A stretch of DNA of 64,000 bases from a virus, in IMG/VR virus record IMGVR_UViG_3300024054_000015, positions 16,046-80,045 of that record, one strand, 5' to 3'. Position 1 is the stretch's first letter. Each line of letters starts with the position of its first letter. The notes under the pieces are model-generated. The model was not told the origin of the DNA and did no database searches. It saw only the letters and a list, made by a program, of their open reading frames with translations. This document shows, piece after piece, positions 49,348 to 58,187 of this stretch. The translations under genes were made by a program, and so were the position numbers.

Positions 49348-49604
49348 GTGGAGTCAATGGATTTACACCCACGGAGCGTAGAATGCTAGAGCTCCTTAAG
49401 GACGGCAAGCCTCATAGAAGGGAGGAGTTGCACTCGTGCTTGCAGGATGAGCTTGCAGACTTGTCTGCGATACAGCCGCATATCTCAAACATCAGGAAAC
49501 GTATCAGGAACCTTGGTGAGGAGATCGTGTGCGAGTTCTATCAGAGATCGTTGCACTACAGACACGTAAGGCTCCTTAGTTCTCCGTATGATGGTAGAGT
49601 TTAA
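49344..49604 (+). CDS. Winged-helix DNA-binding protein, 86 aa
   Basis: TPTERRMLELLKDGKPHRREEL, then IQPHISNIRKRIRNLGEEI and strands IVCEFYQ, HYRHVRLL form a winged helix like response-regulator output domains. ATGA overlap with the head gene. Candidate late-gene regulator. Confidence 0.7.
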   Translation: MSGVNGFTPTERRMLELLKDGKPHRREELHSCLQDELADLSAIQPHISNIRKRIRNLGEEIVCEFYQRSLHYRHVRLLSSPYDGRV

Positions 49605-49633
49605 GGCTTAGGCCAAAGGCTCTCATCCATTGA

Positions 49634-49661
49634 TTGCTCAAGAACCCTAAGTTGGTATATT
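49634..49661 (+). promoter_or_regulatory. Candidate promoter for a leaderless transcript
   Basis: TTGCTC (49634-49639), 16 bases, TATATT (49656-49661, 5 of 6). The predicted transcript start falls on ATG 49668, and no ribosome site exists between. Confidence 0.4.
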
Positions 49662-49667
49662 TGCATT

Positions 49668-52600
49668 ATGAACATTCCACGAGAAATGTCTCCAAAGTCG
49701 TACAGGCTGGTTTCGTCAATTCTCCACAATGAATGGAGTGATGAAGCCCGGAAGAAGTCTGCCGAGTCTAGGAAGCGCAAAGCCCAACAGCGTGGATCTT
49801 GGTTAGGGTCTACAGCGAAGGCTGTGGGCAAGGCTGGGCTGATCGCCGGTGGAGTAGTCGCTGGAGGACTCCTTGGGGGAAGGATAGCTCCTAGAGTCTT
49901 CGGTAAGGGAAGACTAGCTAGGGTTGGAGAGAACCTCACCGGAAAGGTCGTCTACACCGTTCCGCCTAAGAACTTGGAAGGATTCGAGAAGTGGTCTATA
50001 GGGGCTGCAATTCCAGTCGGTAGGAAGCGGAGTCTAGGCTCGGTACTGGAAGAACAGGGCAAAAGAGCTGGACTCAGAGGAAGAGTTGCCAGAAGACTCA
50101 GTGCCATAGAGAAGTGGTTCGGGATCCCTGAACGACATTACGGTGTTGGCACTGACAAGGGTCACGTGACTCACTTCTCTCCGCATGGAGTAAAGAAGCA
50201 CACCAAAGGTGAGTTCGGGGCCTACTGGTCTGAAAGAATGTCAGATCGCGAGCCTCGTAACATCTGGGTTGTGGACGAGGGTCTGGTAAGCGGAAAGAAG
50301 GGAAGTGTAAGGAAGGCAGAGCTCGCTGCGGTTAAGTCCAGGCTTGCAGCTAGGAGAAACTGGAGAGGCAGAGAACTTAGATGCCTTGGCAAGAAGAACT
50401 GCGAGACCTTCGCTAGAGAGATCTCCAGCGGCAGAAAGCAGTACAAGAGCCGATTGGCTCTTACAGGTGCAGCCGGAATCGCAGGTGGTGGAACCACTGG
50501 TGGAGCGGTCACTGGAGCCGCTACCCTACTCGGCGGGAAGAAAAAGAAGGACTCCAAGAGAAGGATGGTCAGAAACGTCCTACAAGTGATCAACGGTGGT
50601 CCAGGCTCAGGCTTCCGTGGGCACAAGGGAAGACCGGGTCAAAGGGGTGGGTCAGCTCCGGAAGGTGGCGGAATGCTGGGATCGACTACTTATAGACCAG
50701 CTTCGCTTCCATTGTCAGAGTCTCCTCAGGCTCGAGCCAAGCGAATTAAGCTGATCTACACTAAGGCCTCTAGACTGGCCGATGTGTACGGGGATCATGC
50801 GAACAAGCTCGAGCAGAAGAGGCGCAGCAAGCTCCTTCCGCTGAACAGGCGAGAACTGATCGATCTGTTGGAAGCCCACAAGAACGCTGCTGACAACTTC
50901 CGGGCGAGTGCCGAGCAGTCTACCTTGGTCAAGAGATTCACTCCCGAGCAGCAACTCCAACGCTTGGAGCAGGCGAGTCGTCACGAGGAGATGGCAGCTA
51001 AATACCTCAAGAGGCTAAACCGTGAGATCCCAGGTAAGGACTTCGTTAAGGCTGTGGGCAAGACATTCCTCGGAGAACTGGTTGGGGATCTTCCTTCAGA
51101 GATTGGTCGCATGGGTGCGGACATCACTAGGGAATCGATCCGAGGCGGCTTCAAGTCTTTGGTCGGTAAGAGCCCTTCGCTGGGCAAGTTTGGAGAGGGT
51201 GTCTTTAAGGGTGGAAAGGCCAAGGCCGAGGAGTACAAGAATTCAATCCTAGAAGGCGGAAGGATTAGGGACAAGTCCAAAATGCTGAGAGCCGCCATGG
51301 AAGAGGTCAAGAGGCTTCAAGCTATCGACAAGAACATCAAGAAGCAACTCCATGCTCTTGGTGGTCGGGTCAGTCGAGGCAAGCCTAAGTCAGCTTCCGA
51401 GAAGCCGAAGCAATTCAGTGCAGACGCTATTCGGAAAGCTCTAATCGAGGCCGCTAATCAGAAGCTGGCTGATGCCGAAGAGAGGGTTCTGGCCTCGAAT
51501 GAGTTCACAGCCCTGGTGTCTAACCTTGAAGGTCAGGTGCGTCGGGAAACGCTGCACGACCGCGAGTATCTAGTGGCACCCCTAACGATGATCGTTCCAG
51601 GCGTCTTGGCAGGAAGCAAAGGCCCACTTCTATACCCAGAAGAGGAAGTTGCTAAGAACCCGAGCGCCTGGAACGGTATGCCCATCGTGGTCAATCACCC
51701 GATGAAAGACGGGATGCCGGTAGAGGCTCGCAACCCTGCCATCCTCAATCAGTACCAGATCGGTACTGTCTTCAACACCAAGTACAACGGCAAGCTCGTA
51801 GCTGAGGGCTGGTTCGACGTGGACCGCACTCGCAAGACCAACATCGGCATCTACGAGCAGTTGGTCAACAACCGGCCGATTGAGTTGAGTACGGGTCTGT
51901 ACACGGACAACGAGTCCTCTGAGGGAACCTGGAACGGTCGCCCTTATAGCTACGTGGCTCGCAACTATCGCCCGGATCATCTGGCGATCTTGCTGGGCTC
52001 CAAAGGTGCTTGCAGCATTAAGGACGGCTGTGGAGTGCTGATCAACGAAACTGATCCCGTAACCAACATCGTCCAGAAGACTGGTGGAGGCTACAAGCTC
52101 GTCAGCCATAAGGGCAAGAACCTCGGCACGGCCAAGACTAAGGCTGGTATCCTCAAGCGTGAGCGTCAGGTGGAGTACTTCAAGCACGTGAGAAACGAAG
52201 TGCGAGAAGTGATAGACCTCATCAACAACGGTCCCTATCGTGCTGCCGCAGGAAGCTTGTGGAAGGCTGTCAAGTTAGGTGGTGGTCAGGCCATTAAGGA
52301 CGTGCTGGGAGTTGCCAAGAAGACATCTAAGACTAGAAGGTTTATCAAGAAGTTCCCGAAGACTTCTACAGCCGTAGCTGCCGGTGGAATCGGTTATGCT
52401 GCTGGAAAGCGTAAGAGGAGCCAGACGAACAATGCCCTCAAGGCTGGGATCGTAAACATACCCTTCATCAGCAAGAACCGTGCCAAGGCTCGGCGTCAAG
52501 TCGCTGGCTTTGCTGGAGGGGCGGCTGCTGGAGCCTATGGCACAGTCAAGGGTGCTGCTATAGGAACCGCTGTAGGTGGACCAGTTGGAGGGATTATAGG

Positions 52601-53153
52601 AGGGGCTGCTGGTGGTGCGACTGGAGCCTGGGGCGCTCGCAAGATTGCCAAGAGACTTGGCGGTAGCAGTGCTGAGTCCGGTGCAGACCTGGGAGGCCTA
52701 GCAGGTACGTTCGCTCCCATAGGTTCTGGGGCTGCTAGAGCCGCTGGAGCAGCCGTTAAAGCTTCCAGAACCAAAAGGATTATCGGCGGTGCTGGAAGAT
52801 TGGGTGCAGATTATGCAGCTTATGAGGGAACTACTAGAGGTCTGGATAAGCTGGCTTCAAAGTTCAGCAGACGTAGGAAACGCTCTGTGGTAAGTAATGC
52901 CTGGACTGAGGAAGCCCGCCGCAAGTCGCTAGAGACCCGTAGGCGTCATGCTGTAGGTGGAACTGATATTGGATTGGGGATAGCTGGCGGCATGGCTGTG
53001 GGAAAGATTGGGTCGAAACTGGTAGAGCCTGAAATCGACGCAGCGGTGGACAGAATCCGACAGGCTATCATCAGGTCTTTTAAGGATGTGAAGAGGAATC
53101 CGGGTCTTGGTCGTAGAGTGATCAGGCTTCTCAAGTCAATCAGGAGAGTCTAA
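49668..53153 (+). CDS. Polyprotein: LRAT/NlpC-like domain, DUF2213 prohead protease, glycine zippers
   Basis: 1161 residues. (1) 17-35 NEWSDEARKKS linker motif and a hydrophobic GLIAGGVVAGGLLGG. (2) ~150-250: RHYGVGTDKGHVTHFSPHG and KKNCETFARE, the His and Asn-Cys motifs of permuted papain (LRAT/NC) enzymes. (3) zipper, then NGGPGSGFRGHKGRPG (~309). (4) coiled coil ~350-600. (5) ~628-785: DUF2213 prohead maturation protease (APLTMIVPGVLAG, YPEEEVAKNP, NGMPIVVNHP, ARNYRPDHLAIL). (6) GGGYKLVSHKGKNLGT. (7) a ~70-residue Ala/Gly zipper. (8) a second NAWTEEARRKS motif and zipper. Prohead proteases are usually ~200-400 residues. I infer a self-cleaved precursor releasing effector-like and membrane-active pieces. 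Confidence 0.7.
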   Translation: MNIPREMSPKSYRLVSSILHNEWSDEARKKSAESRKRKAQQRGSWLGSTAKAVGKAGLIAGGVVAGGLLGGRIAPRVFGKGRLARVGENLTGKVVYTVPPKNLEGFEKWSIGAAIPVGRKRSLGSVLEEQGKRAGLRGRVARRLSAIEKWFGIPERHYGVGTDKGHVTHFSPHGVKKHTKGEFGAYWSERMSDREPRNIWVVDEGLVSGKKGSVRKAELAAVKSRLAARRNWRGRELRCLGKKNCETFAREISSGRKQYKSRLALTGAAGIAGGGTTGGAVTGAATLLGGKKKKDSKRRMVRNVLQVINGGPGSGFRGHKGRPGQRGGSAPEGGGMLGSTTYRPASLPLSESPQARAKRIKLIYTKASRLADVYGDHANKLEQKRRSKLLPLNRRELIDLLEAHKNAADNFRASAEQSTLVKRFTPEQQLQRLEQASRHEEMAAKYLKRLNREIPGKDFVKAVGKTFLGELVGDLPSEIGRMGADITRESIRGGFKSLVGKSPSLGKFGEGVFKGGKAKAEEYKNSILEGGRIRDKSKMLRAAMEEVKRLQAIDKNIKKQLHALGGRVSRGKPKSASEKPKQFSADAIRKALIEAANQKLADAEERVLASNEFTALVSNLEGQVRRETLHDREYLVAPLTMIVPGVLAGSKGPLLYPEEEVAKNPSAWNGMPIVVNHPMKDGMPVEARNPAILNQYQIGTVFNTKYNGKLVAEGWFDVDRTRKTNIGIYEQLVNNRPIELSTGLYTDNESSEGTWNGRPYSYVARNYRPDHLAILLGSKGACSIKDGCGVLINETDPVTNIVQKTGGGYKLVSHKGKNLGTAKTKAGILKRERQVEYFKHVRNEVREVIDLINNGPYRAAAGSLWKAVKLGGGQAIKDVLGVAKKTSKTRRFIKKFPKTSTAVAAGGIGYAAGKRKRSQTNNALKAGIVNIPFISKNRAKARRQVAGFAGGAAAGAYGTVKGAAIGTAVGGPVGGIIGGAAGGATGAWGARKIAKRLGGSSAESGADLGGLAGTFAPIGSGAARAAGAAVKASRTKRIIGGAGRLGADYAAYEGTTRGLDKLASKFSRRRKRSVVSNAWTEEARRKSLETRRRHAVGGTDIGLGIAGGMAVGKIGSKLVEPEIDAAVDRIRQAIIRSFKDVKRNPGLGRRVIRLLKSIRRV

Positions 53154-53504
53154 GTGACTACTGTAACCATCAACAACGCTCAGCAGCGAGAGATCGAGTC
53201 TCGTATGCTGATGAAATCTCTTACGATCAACATTCCTGGATATGCCCCTAAGAAGCGTGGACTCGTTCGTCGTACGTTAGGGGCTGGATTAGGAGCAGTC
53301 GGCGGTGGCATCAAAGGAATGATGGGTGGAGCGGTCAAGGGTGGTACAGTTGGAGGACTTGGTGGTTCGATGGTTGGAGCGGCTCCTATGGGAGCCACTG
53401 CTGGAGCTCTTGGTGGTGGTGCCATTGGCGGAATTCGTGGAGCCATGCGGGGGGCTGCTTACGGAGCTCGTAAGTTCTCGAAACCTAAGGTCATTTATCA
53501 ATAG
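53154..53504 (+). CDS. Glycine-zipper protein with INNAQQRE tag, 116 aa
   Basis: GTG 53154 directly after the polyprotein stop. The tag TTVTINNAQQREIESRML recurs in the next two genes. Then a basic PKKRGLVRR and a ~60-residue Gly/Ala/Met zipper (GAVGGGIKGMMGGAVKGG). Likely membrane-active or capsid-internal. Confidence 0.65.
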   Translation: MTTVTINNAQQREIESRMLMKSLTINIPGYAPKKRGLVRRTLGAGLGAVGGGIKGMMGGAVKGGTVGGLGGSMVGAAPMGATAGALGGGAIGGIRGAMRGAAYGARKFSKPKVIYQ

Positions 53505-53517
53505 CGGGAGAAGCACG

Positions 53518-54306
53518 ATGCCCACAACGGTAACGATCAACAGATCGGAACAGCAGCGAGTTGAGAACCAACTTGTTGCTAATGGACTTGCTAAGGACAT
53601 CGGTCATGGATGGTCCTTCAGCAGGGACTTGATAAAGTCTGGAATAAAGAAAAGACCACGGATGGTCGATCCAAACCTGGGGTTCTCTGTGGGGTTTGAA
53701 GGTCACCGTCTGAAGGAAGCTATCAAAAGGCATCCAAAGACGACCGCAGGCGTTGCTGGAGTAGGAGCTGGTCTGGTTGGTGCTGGCTATCTTGCAGGGA
53801 AGAGGAAAGGCAAAAAGAAAACCACCAACAACGAGGTTTTGATCAACCACTCCGAGCAGCAACGAGTTGAGCGGCAGATGTTGATCAATCAACTGTCACA
53901 GAACTACCAGCCAGTGGAGATGATCGACAATGCCTCCATAGGAAAGATGGTGAAGGGTGGTAAGGCAATGGCCCGGCGAGGATTTAAGAGGTTGTCCTCT
54001 GGAGTCCAGTCATTCAAGACTGGAAGTGAGGTTGGCACCAAGTATGGCGCGAAGGCTAGAAAAGGTATAGGAAAGTCAAGCACTCCTGCCAGCTACAAAG
54101 CTGGGGTGATCTTTGGATCCACCGCTGGAAGGGCTGGAAAGGCTGCTGCAATCCAAGCCAAGCGAGCCGGGCTTAGAGCGAAGAAATTTGCTAAGAGCCC
54201 TGCTGGAAAAATGACTGGAGTAGGTGCGGCGGCTGCTGGTGGAGCCGCTTTTGGAAGTACGGTTAGTAGCCGCGCTCGTCGCAAGAAGGCTAGAAACGAT
54301 TATTGA
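53518..54306 (+). CDS. Basic protein with two INxSEQQRVE tags and zipper segments, 262 aa
   Basis: ATG 53518 has GGGAG 7 bases upstream. The tag TINRSEQQRVENQL opens the protein and a second copy, LINHSEQQRVERQM, follows GAGYLAGKRKGKKKTTNNE near residue 105. So it is built of two units, each tag plus basic body plus glycine zipper (GVAGVGAGLVGAGYL, GVGAAAAGGAAFG). Very basic overall, fitting an internal DNA-associated capsid protein cleaved into two. Confidence 0.65.
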   Translation: MPTTVTINRSEQQRVENQLVANGLAKDIGHGWSFSRDLIKSGIKKRPRMVDPNLGFSVGFEGHRLKEAIKRHPKTTAGVAGVGAGLVGAGYLAGKRKGKKKTTNNEVLINHSEQQRVERQMLINQLSQNYQPVEMIDNASIGKMVKGGKAMARRGFKRLSSGVQSFKTGSEVGTKYGAKARKGIGKSSTPASYKAGVIFGSTAGRAGKAAAIQAKRAGLRAKKFAKSPAGKMTGVGAAAAGGAAFGSTVSSRARRKKARNDY

Positions 54307-54354
54307 CCAACAATTCACAGACGACCATTGTTGGCTCGTCTAAACGTTCGTTTA
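54307..54354 (+). promoter_or_regulatory. Overlapping hairpins before the scaffold-like gene
   Basis: CCAACAAT/ATTGTTGG (54307-54314, 54327-54334), AGACGA/TCGTCT (54319-54324, 54336-54341) and TAAACG/CGTTTA (54341-54346, 54349-54354). The first two cannot form together, so they are alternative folds, as in attenuators or RNA-processing sites. A ribosome site follows. Confidence 0.45.
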
Positions 54355-54368
54355 CAAGGAGAGCCTAA

Positions 54369-55082
54369 ATGGCCAGAATGACTTTGAACCAAGCAGAGAG
54401 GCGAGAGTTGATCTCGTCAATGGTCACCAACTGCGCTGGTTGGGACAAAGAGGACTTGGACATTCTTCACAACATGAGCGACGACAAGCTCTGGGTCCAT
54501 GCCCGAGGCTGTGCGCAGTTGATCGCCAATGAGGAAGAAGACGCCGGTGACCTTAGCGACGAAATCGAACCCTCGGCTGCGACAGAGTTGGAAAGCTCTG
54601 CCACAGAAGGGCTTGAGGATGAAGAGGTTGATGGCAATCAGGGTGAGCAAGGTCCACCCGCTGTGGAGCCTGACGCCGAGACCAAGGATCAACCCAAGAA
54701 GTGTTGGGATGAGGAAGGAAACGAGACCTCTTGCCCCGAAGAAACGGCTGATGGTGAAAACGTGACTGAAAACCAATACCTGAACTTTCTGCCGCCTCGT
54801 ATCCGCAGCGTGGTCGTCAACGCCATCAAGTTTGAGCAGGCCCAGAAAGCTCAGTTGGTTGGTTCCATCACGGCCAACAGTCGCAACCGCTTCAGTTCTC
54901 AGTACCTGATGCGCATGAGCTTGGACGAACTCCAGGCTCTGGCGGATCTGGCCTCGCCTCGTCGTTCGAATCAGCTTTATGTTGGAGCCGCTGGCGGTCC
55001 GGTTCTCAACCAGTCGGACGTTGACCGCGAAGACATTCTGACTGTTCCGACTCTCGAGTTCACCATGAGCTCGAAGGGTTGA
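54369..55082 (+). CDS. Scaffold-like acidic protein with tag, 237 aa
   Basis: AAGGAG before ATG 54369. MTLNQAERRELISSMVTN is a version of the tag in the two genes upstream. Residues 55-135 are acidic and disordered (Glu/Asp, two Cys). The rest is helical with RNRFSSQYLMRMSLDELQAL. Position right before decoration and capsid genes, acidity and helices suggest an internal scaffold or the tail of a protease-scaffold pair. Confidence 0.65.
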   Translation: MARMTLNQAERRELISSMVTNCAGWDKEDLDILHNMSDDKLWVHARGCAQLIANEEEDAGDLSDEIEPSAATELESSATEGLEDEEVDGNQGEQGPPAVEPDAETKDQPKKCWDEEGNETSCPEETADGENVTENQYLNFLPPRIRSVVVNAIKFEQAQKAQLVGSITANSRNRFSSQYLMRMSLDELQALADLASPRRSNQLYVGAAGGPVLNQSDVDREDILTVPTLEFTMSSKG

Positions 55083-55113
55083 GTAACAATCGCCAAACAA
55101 AGGAGGTTCTACA

Positions 55114-55608
55114 ATGGGTGCTGTTGACAGTCACAACACGATTGTGTTGACTCCGGCTCCGGCTGGACGATTTCTGGAGGGTCTCCTGGACGTAACCACG
55201 TCCTTGAAGCCTGGACACTTGATGGCCATCAAGGCGGCTACCGAGCCGGTCGGTGGTCGTCACACCTGGACGAAGTATGAAGGCACTGCTGGTCATCGCA
55301 CACTGATTGCGATTCTGCTGGAAAACGAGATGGTGGGACTCACCTGCGAAGACGCCATCAGCGACGGTCAGCGTATTCGCCTGTACTGTCCGATTCCTGG
55401 AGATGAGTTGCTGGTTCGCGTTAGTGCCGCTGGTACGGGTACTGGCGATGCCTTGGCCATTGGAGATAAGGTGATTGCCTCTAACGATGGAACGTTTAAG
55501 GCCAACACTGGCTCTCCAGAGTCTGAGCCGTTCATTGTCATGGAGACAGTGGCAGACGTGACTGCGTCTCCTGGTGATCTGGTTCACGTGATGTTCACAG
55601 GATTCTAA
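55114..55608 (+). CDS. Head decoration-like protein, 164 aa
   Basis: AAAGGAGG before ATG 55114. Beta-rich, no Lys-rich runs: TIVLTPAPAGRF, GLTCEDAISDGQRIRLYCP, GDALAIGDKVIASNDGTF. The order of small beta protein then major capsid protein is that of gpD-like decoration proteins. Confidence 0.7.
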   Translation: MGAVDSHNTIVLTPAPAGRFLEGLLDVTTSLKPGHLMAIKAATEPVGGRHTWTKYEGTAGHRTLIAILLENEMVGLTCEDAISDGQRIRLYCPIPGDELLVRVSAAGTGTGDALAIGDKVIASNDGTFKANTGSPESEPFIVMETVADVTASPGDLVHVMFTGF

Positions 55609-55653
55609 CTGATCAGCTCCTCATGCTGACGTCTCTTTTTAAGGAGGTTTGAA

Positions 55654-56907
55654 ATGTTTGTTGATTCCTTTGTTCAGAATGAGGGCTGGTCCGGTGATTC
55701 GCTGGGCAGCGCCCTCGAACTCGTAAGGGACCGTGGGACCATTTGGGATCCAGGTCTCATGCGACCGTACCTGGACAGTAAGGGCCGAGCCTGTGTGACA
55801 GTGAACACAGGTCGCAAGGCCCCTCGCAGGGACGAGCGCGGTGGTGGATTCATTACCAACGAGCATGGGATGCCCAAGATGTTTCCCATTCTCGAGAAGC
55901 AACTGATCTCCGAGCGTGCCGCTCGAGGACTGGCAGTTCCAACGGTCAACGCAGGCAACCTGCTCACGAAGGAAGCCTGGGTGATGTTGGACAACGCGGT
56001 CCTGGAAGCTGCACGGAATCGCCTGCGTGCTTGGGCAGATCTTCGCGCTGCCAACACGTATGGTGGTTTCGACGGGATGGCCAATCCCATCCTGGAGTTC
56101 GAACGAGTGACGGACGTGGGTGAGGCCGTAGAAGACATGGACGGCATGACCGAGGCCCGCTCGTTTGCTCCGAAGTTTGACTTGCAAGGAATGCCCTTGC
56201 CGATCACGCACAGTGACTTCTTCCTGTCGGCTCGCTTCTTGGCCGTCAGCAAGAACAAGTCACAGCCCATGGACACCATGCGTGCGGAGATGGCTGGACG
56301 CCGTATTGGTGAGCGTATTGAGCAAGTCACTATCGGTTCAGCAACAGGGATGCTCTATGGTGAGGCCGCTGGCAGTCGCTACACTTATGCGAACGACAGT
56401 CAGGTCTACGGCTATATGACCCATCCGGATCGGTTGACGTCCAGTGGACTCACTACTCCTACTGGATCCAACGGTACGACCATTTTGGGTGATTGGCTGT
56501 CTATTCGTGAAACGATGTACACGAACAAGTTCTTTGGCCCGTACATCGTGTACACGTCCACGGATTGGGATCAGTATCTGGACAACCTGTTCAGCACGAC
56601 TGAGCCGAGTGCGGGCACGTTGCGCAAGCGATTGCTGGAGATCTCTGATATCCAAGACATTCGTCGCTTGGATTATCTCACGAGTGCCAGCTATCCCTTC
56701 ACAACGATCTGGGTCCAAATGACTCCAGAAACAGCACGGGCTGTCAACGGTATGGAGATCACCACTGTTCAGTGGCCCTCCATGGGTGGCATGCGCTTGA
56801 ACTTCAAGGTCATGTGCATCCAGGTGCCGCAGATTCGCTCTCGCTTCACTGGTCCCAACACGACCACGGCGAAAGCTGGTGTCTGCATTGGTACTCACAC
56901 TTCGTAG
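55654..56907 (+). CDS. Major capsid protein, HK97 fold, encapsulin-like
   Basis: 417 residues with a very strong AAGGAGG site before ATG 55654, fitting high expression. AARGLAVPTVNAGNLLTKEAW (E-loop side), VTIGSATGMLYGEAAGS, FGPYIVYTSTDWDQYL, TLRKRLLEISDIQDI and FKVMCIQVPQIRSRF follow the encapsulin/linocin-like major capsid group. A terminator lies after the stop. Confidence 0.88.
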   Translation: MFVDSFVQNEGWSGDSLGSALELVRDRGTIWDPGLMRPYLDSKGRACVTVNTGRKAPRRDERGGGFITNEHGMPKMFPILEKQLISERAARGLAVPTVNAGNLLTKEAWVMLDNAVLEAARNRLRAWADLRAANTYGGFDGMANPILEFERVTDVGEAVEDMDGMTEARSFAPKFDLQGMPLPITHSDFFLSARFLAVSKNKSQPMDTMRAEMAGRRIGERIEQVTIGSATGMLYGEAAGSRYTYANDSQVYGYMTHPDRLTSSGLTTPTGSNGTTILGDWLSIRETMYTNKFFGPYIVYTSTDWDQYLDNLFSTTEPSAGTLRKRLLEISDIQDIRRLDYLTSASYPFTTIWVQMTPETARAVNGMEITTVQWPSMGGMRLNFKVMCIQVPQIRSRFTGPNTTTAKAGVCIGTHTS

Positions 56908-56920
56908 TCCCCTTCCAAGC

Positions 56921-56963
56921 GCGCTGAGGGTTGAGAGAATGGGCTCAGCCCTCAGCGCTTTTA
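56921..56963 (+). terminator. Rho-independent terminator after the capsid gene
   Basis: GCGCTGAGGG (56921-56930) and CCCTCAGCGC (56949-56958) form a 10-bp stem followed by TTTTACTT. Confidence 0.88.
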
Positions 56964-56979
56964 CTTCCTAGGAGCAGCC

Positions 56980-57363
56980 ATGTCCACAGTACAGCAAGAA
57001 TACCGCTATGCTTTCAAGCTCAAGAGCGGATCTCATTACGACTTTAAGCGAAAGCTCAGTATTGAGGCTGGAGAGATCTACCACACCGATACGGACATGA
57101 TCAAGCTTCACGGCAAAAACCGTTGGGAGCTTGTTGGTGAAGGTGAAGAGTCGATCGACAGTCTCCGAAACAAGATCAAACAGCTTGAAAGCCGTCTACC
57201 CCAAGCTCAGCCCGTAGCCAAAGACCAGGACGACCTGGACGCAAAGTCCATCAAGGACTTGCGAACAATGGCTGCTGAGATGTCTCCGCCAGTTGACCTA
57301 ACGACCTGTACTGGCAAGGCCGAGATCATCAACGCCATTCGCCAAGCTATGGACGCCGCCTGA
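56980..57363 (+). CDS. Protein with C-terminal SAP/HeH-like helix domain, 127 aa
   Basis: TAGGAG before ATG 56980. Beta-rich start, a coiled coil (SLRNKIKQLESRLP) and a final DAKSIKDLRTMAAEM, GKAEIINAIRQ helix-extension-helix as in Rho-N/SAP proteins often next to capsid genes. May bind DNA at the head. Confidence 0.7.
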   Translation: MSTVQQEYRYAFKLKSGSHYDFKRKLSIEAGEIYHTDTDMIKLHGKNRWELVGEGEESIDSLRNKIKQLESRLPQAQPVAKDQDDLDAKSIKDLRTMAAEMSPPVDLTTCTGKAEIINAIRQAMDAA

Positions 57364-57376
57364 CAGGAGCTAGTCA

Positions 57377-57814
57377 ATGCCTAGAGCCACTAAAGATGCG
57401 GTTATTGAAGTGGTAGAGTGGCAGGACGGAACTATCTCCGAAGAGTCCGCCATTTCTTTAACTCCATTTCTTAGGCAGGCTAACATCCTAGTTGACTGGT
57501 TGCACAGTAAGGACACAGACAACGAACTCAACGATGCAGCCCTGACAGCTATCGAAGTTCAGTTGGCTGCACACTTCTACTCTGTGCAGCGTGATCCGCA
57601 GCTTCAGTCTAAGAGTACAGATGGAGCCTCTGGTTCGTATCAAGGGGCTACAGGCTTCAGTCTACAAGCCACTCACTACGGACAGACTGCAATGCTGTTG
57701 GATGTAACTGGTAACTTGACCAAGAGAAACATCGAGGCTCAGCAAGGTAAGAGAGTCTCCGTGACAACTTGGTTGGGATGGCAAGACCATTCAGAGGATC
57801 CGTACGATGCCTGA
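57377..57814 (+). CDS. Head-tail connector-like protein, 145 aa
   Basis: Helices LTPFLRQANILVDWL and LNDAALTAIEVQLAAHFYSV followed by a Gly/Ser loop fit gp6-type adaptor proteins, third gene after the capsid. Start ATG 57377 with GGAGC. Overlaps the next gene by 8 bases. Confidence 0.65.
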   Translation: MPRATKDAVIEVVEWQDGTISEESAISLTPFLRQANILVDWLHSKDTDNELNDAALTAIEVQLAAHFYSVQRDPQLQSKSTDGASGSYQGATGFSLQATHYGQTAMLLDVTGNLTKRNIEAQQGKRVSVTTWLGWQDHSEDPYDA

Positions 57815-58172
57815 CGTACATCTACTAGTTCTAACGAATTGGTGTACTGTCTGGCAGCGGCAAGACACGAAGACTCGGTATGGTCAAGCTAGGGTTTCTT
57901 CTCCAGAGAATATGAAGTGTCGGTGGACGGTAAGAGATGCCGACAGTGTGGGACAGGATTCTACTACTGAGTTCTACCCTAGATCAGTCATGGTTGCAAA
58001 ACAGGTTGCTCTAGGGAGTTACGTGGCGAGGGGAAAGATTGCAGATCTTCCAACGTCACCTCAGTATTTTGAAGTGGTAGGAATTGACGAAATCTCCGAT
58101 GTGAAGGGTAGACATACGTCTTATCGGCTAACTCTTCAGAAGGCTTCCAAGACCCTTCCGGAAGTCATCTAA
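57807..58172 (+). CDS. Head-closure-like protein, 121 aa
   Basis: Strand-rich with VMVAKQVALGSYVARGKIAD and RHTSYRLTLQKA, the size and place of a head-closure (stopper) protein. Assignment is from position and beta content only. Confidence 0.5.
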   Translation: MPDVHLLVLTNWCTVWQRQDTKTRYGQARVSSPENMKCRWTVRDADSVGQDSTTEFYPRSVMVAKQVALGSYVARGKIADLPTSPQYFEVVGIDEISDVKGRHTSYRLTLQKASKTLPEVI

Positions 58173-58187
58173 CGAAAGGAGCATTCA

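Noticed and set aside
54307-54341. H-type pseudoknot
   Set aside because: The loop crossing the 8-bp first stem would be one base long, which is sterically not possible; treated as alternative hairpins.
55639-56330. Long minus-strand ORFs opposite the capsid gene
   Set aside because: They oppose a clearly recognised major capsid gene and have no initiation signals.
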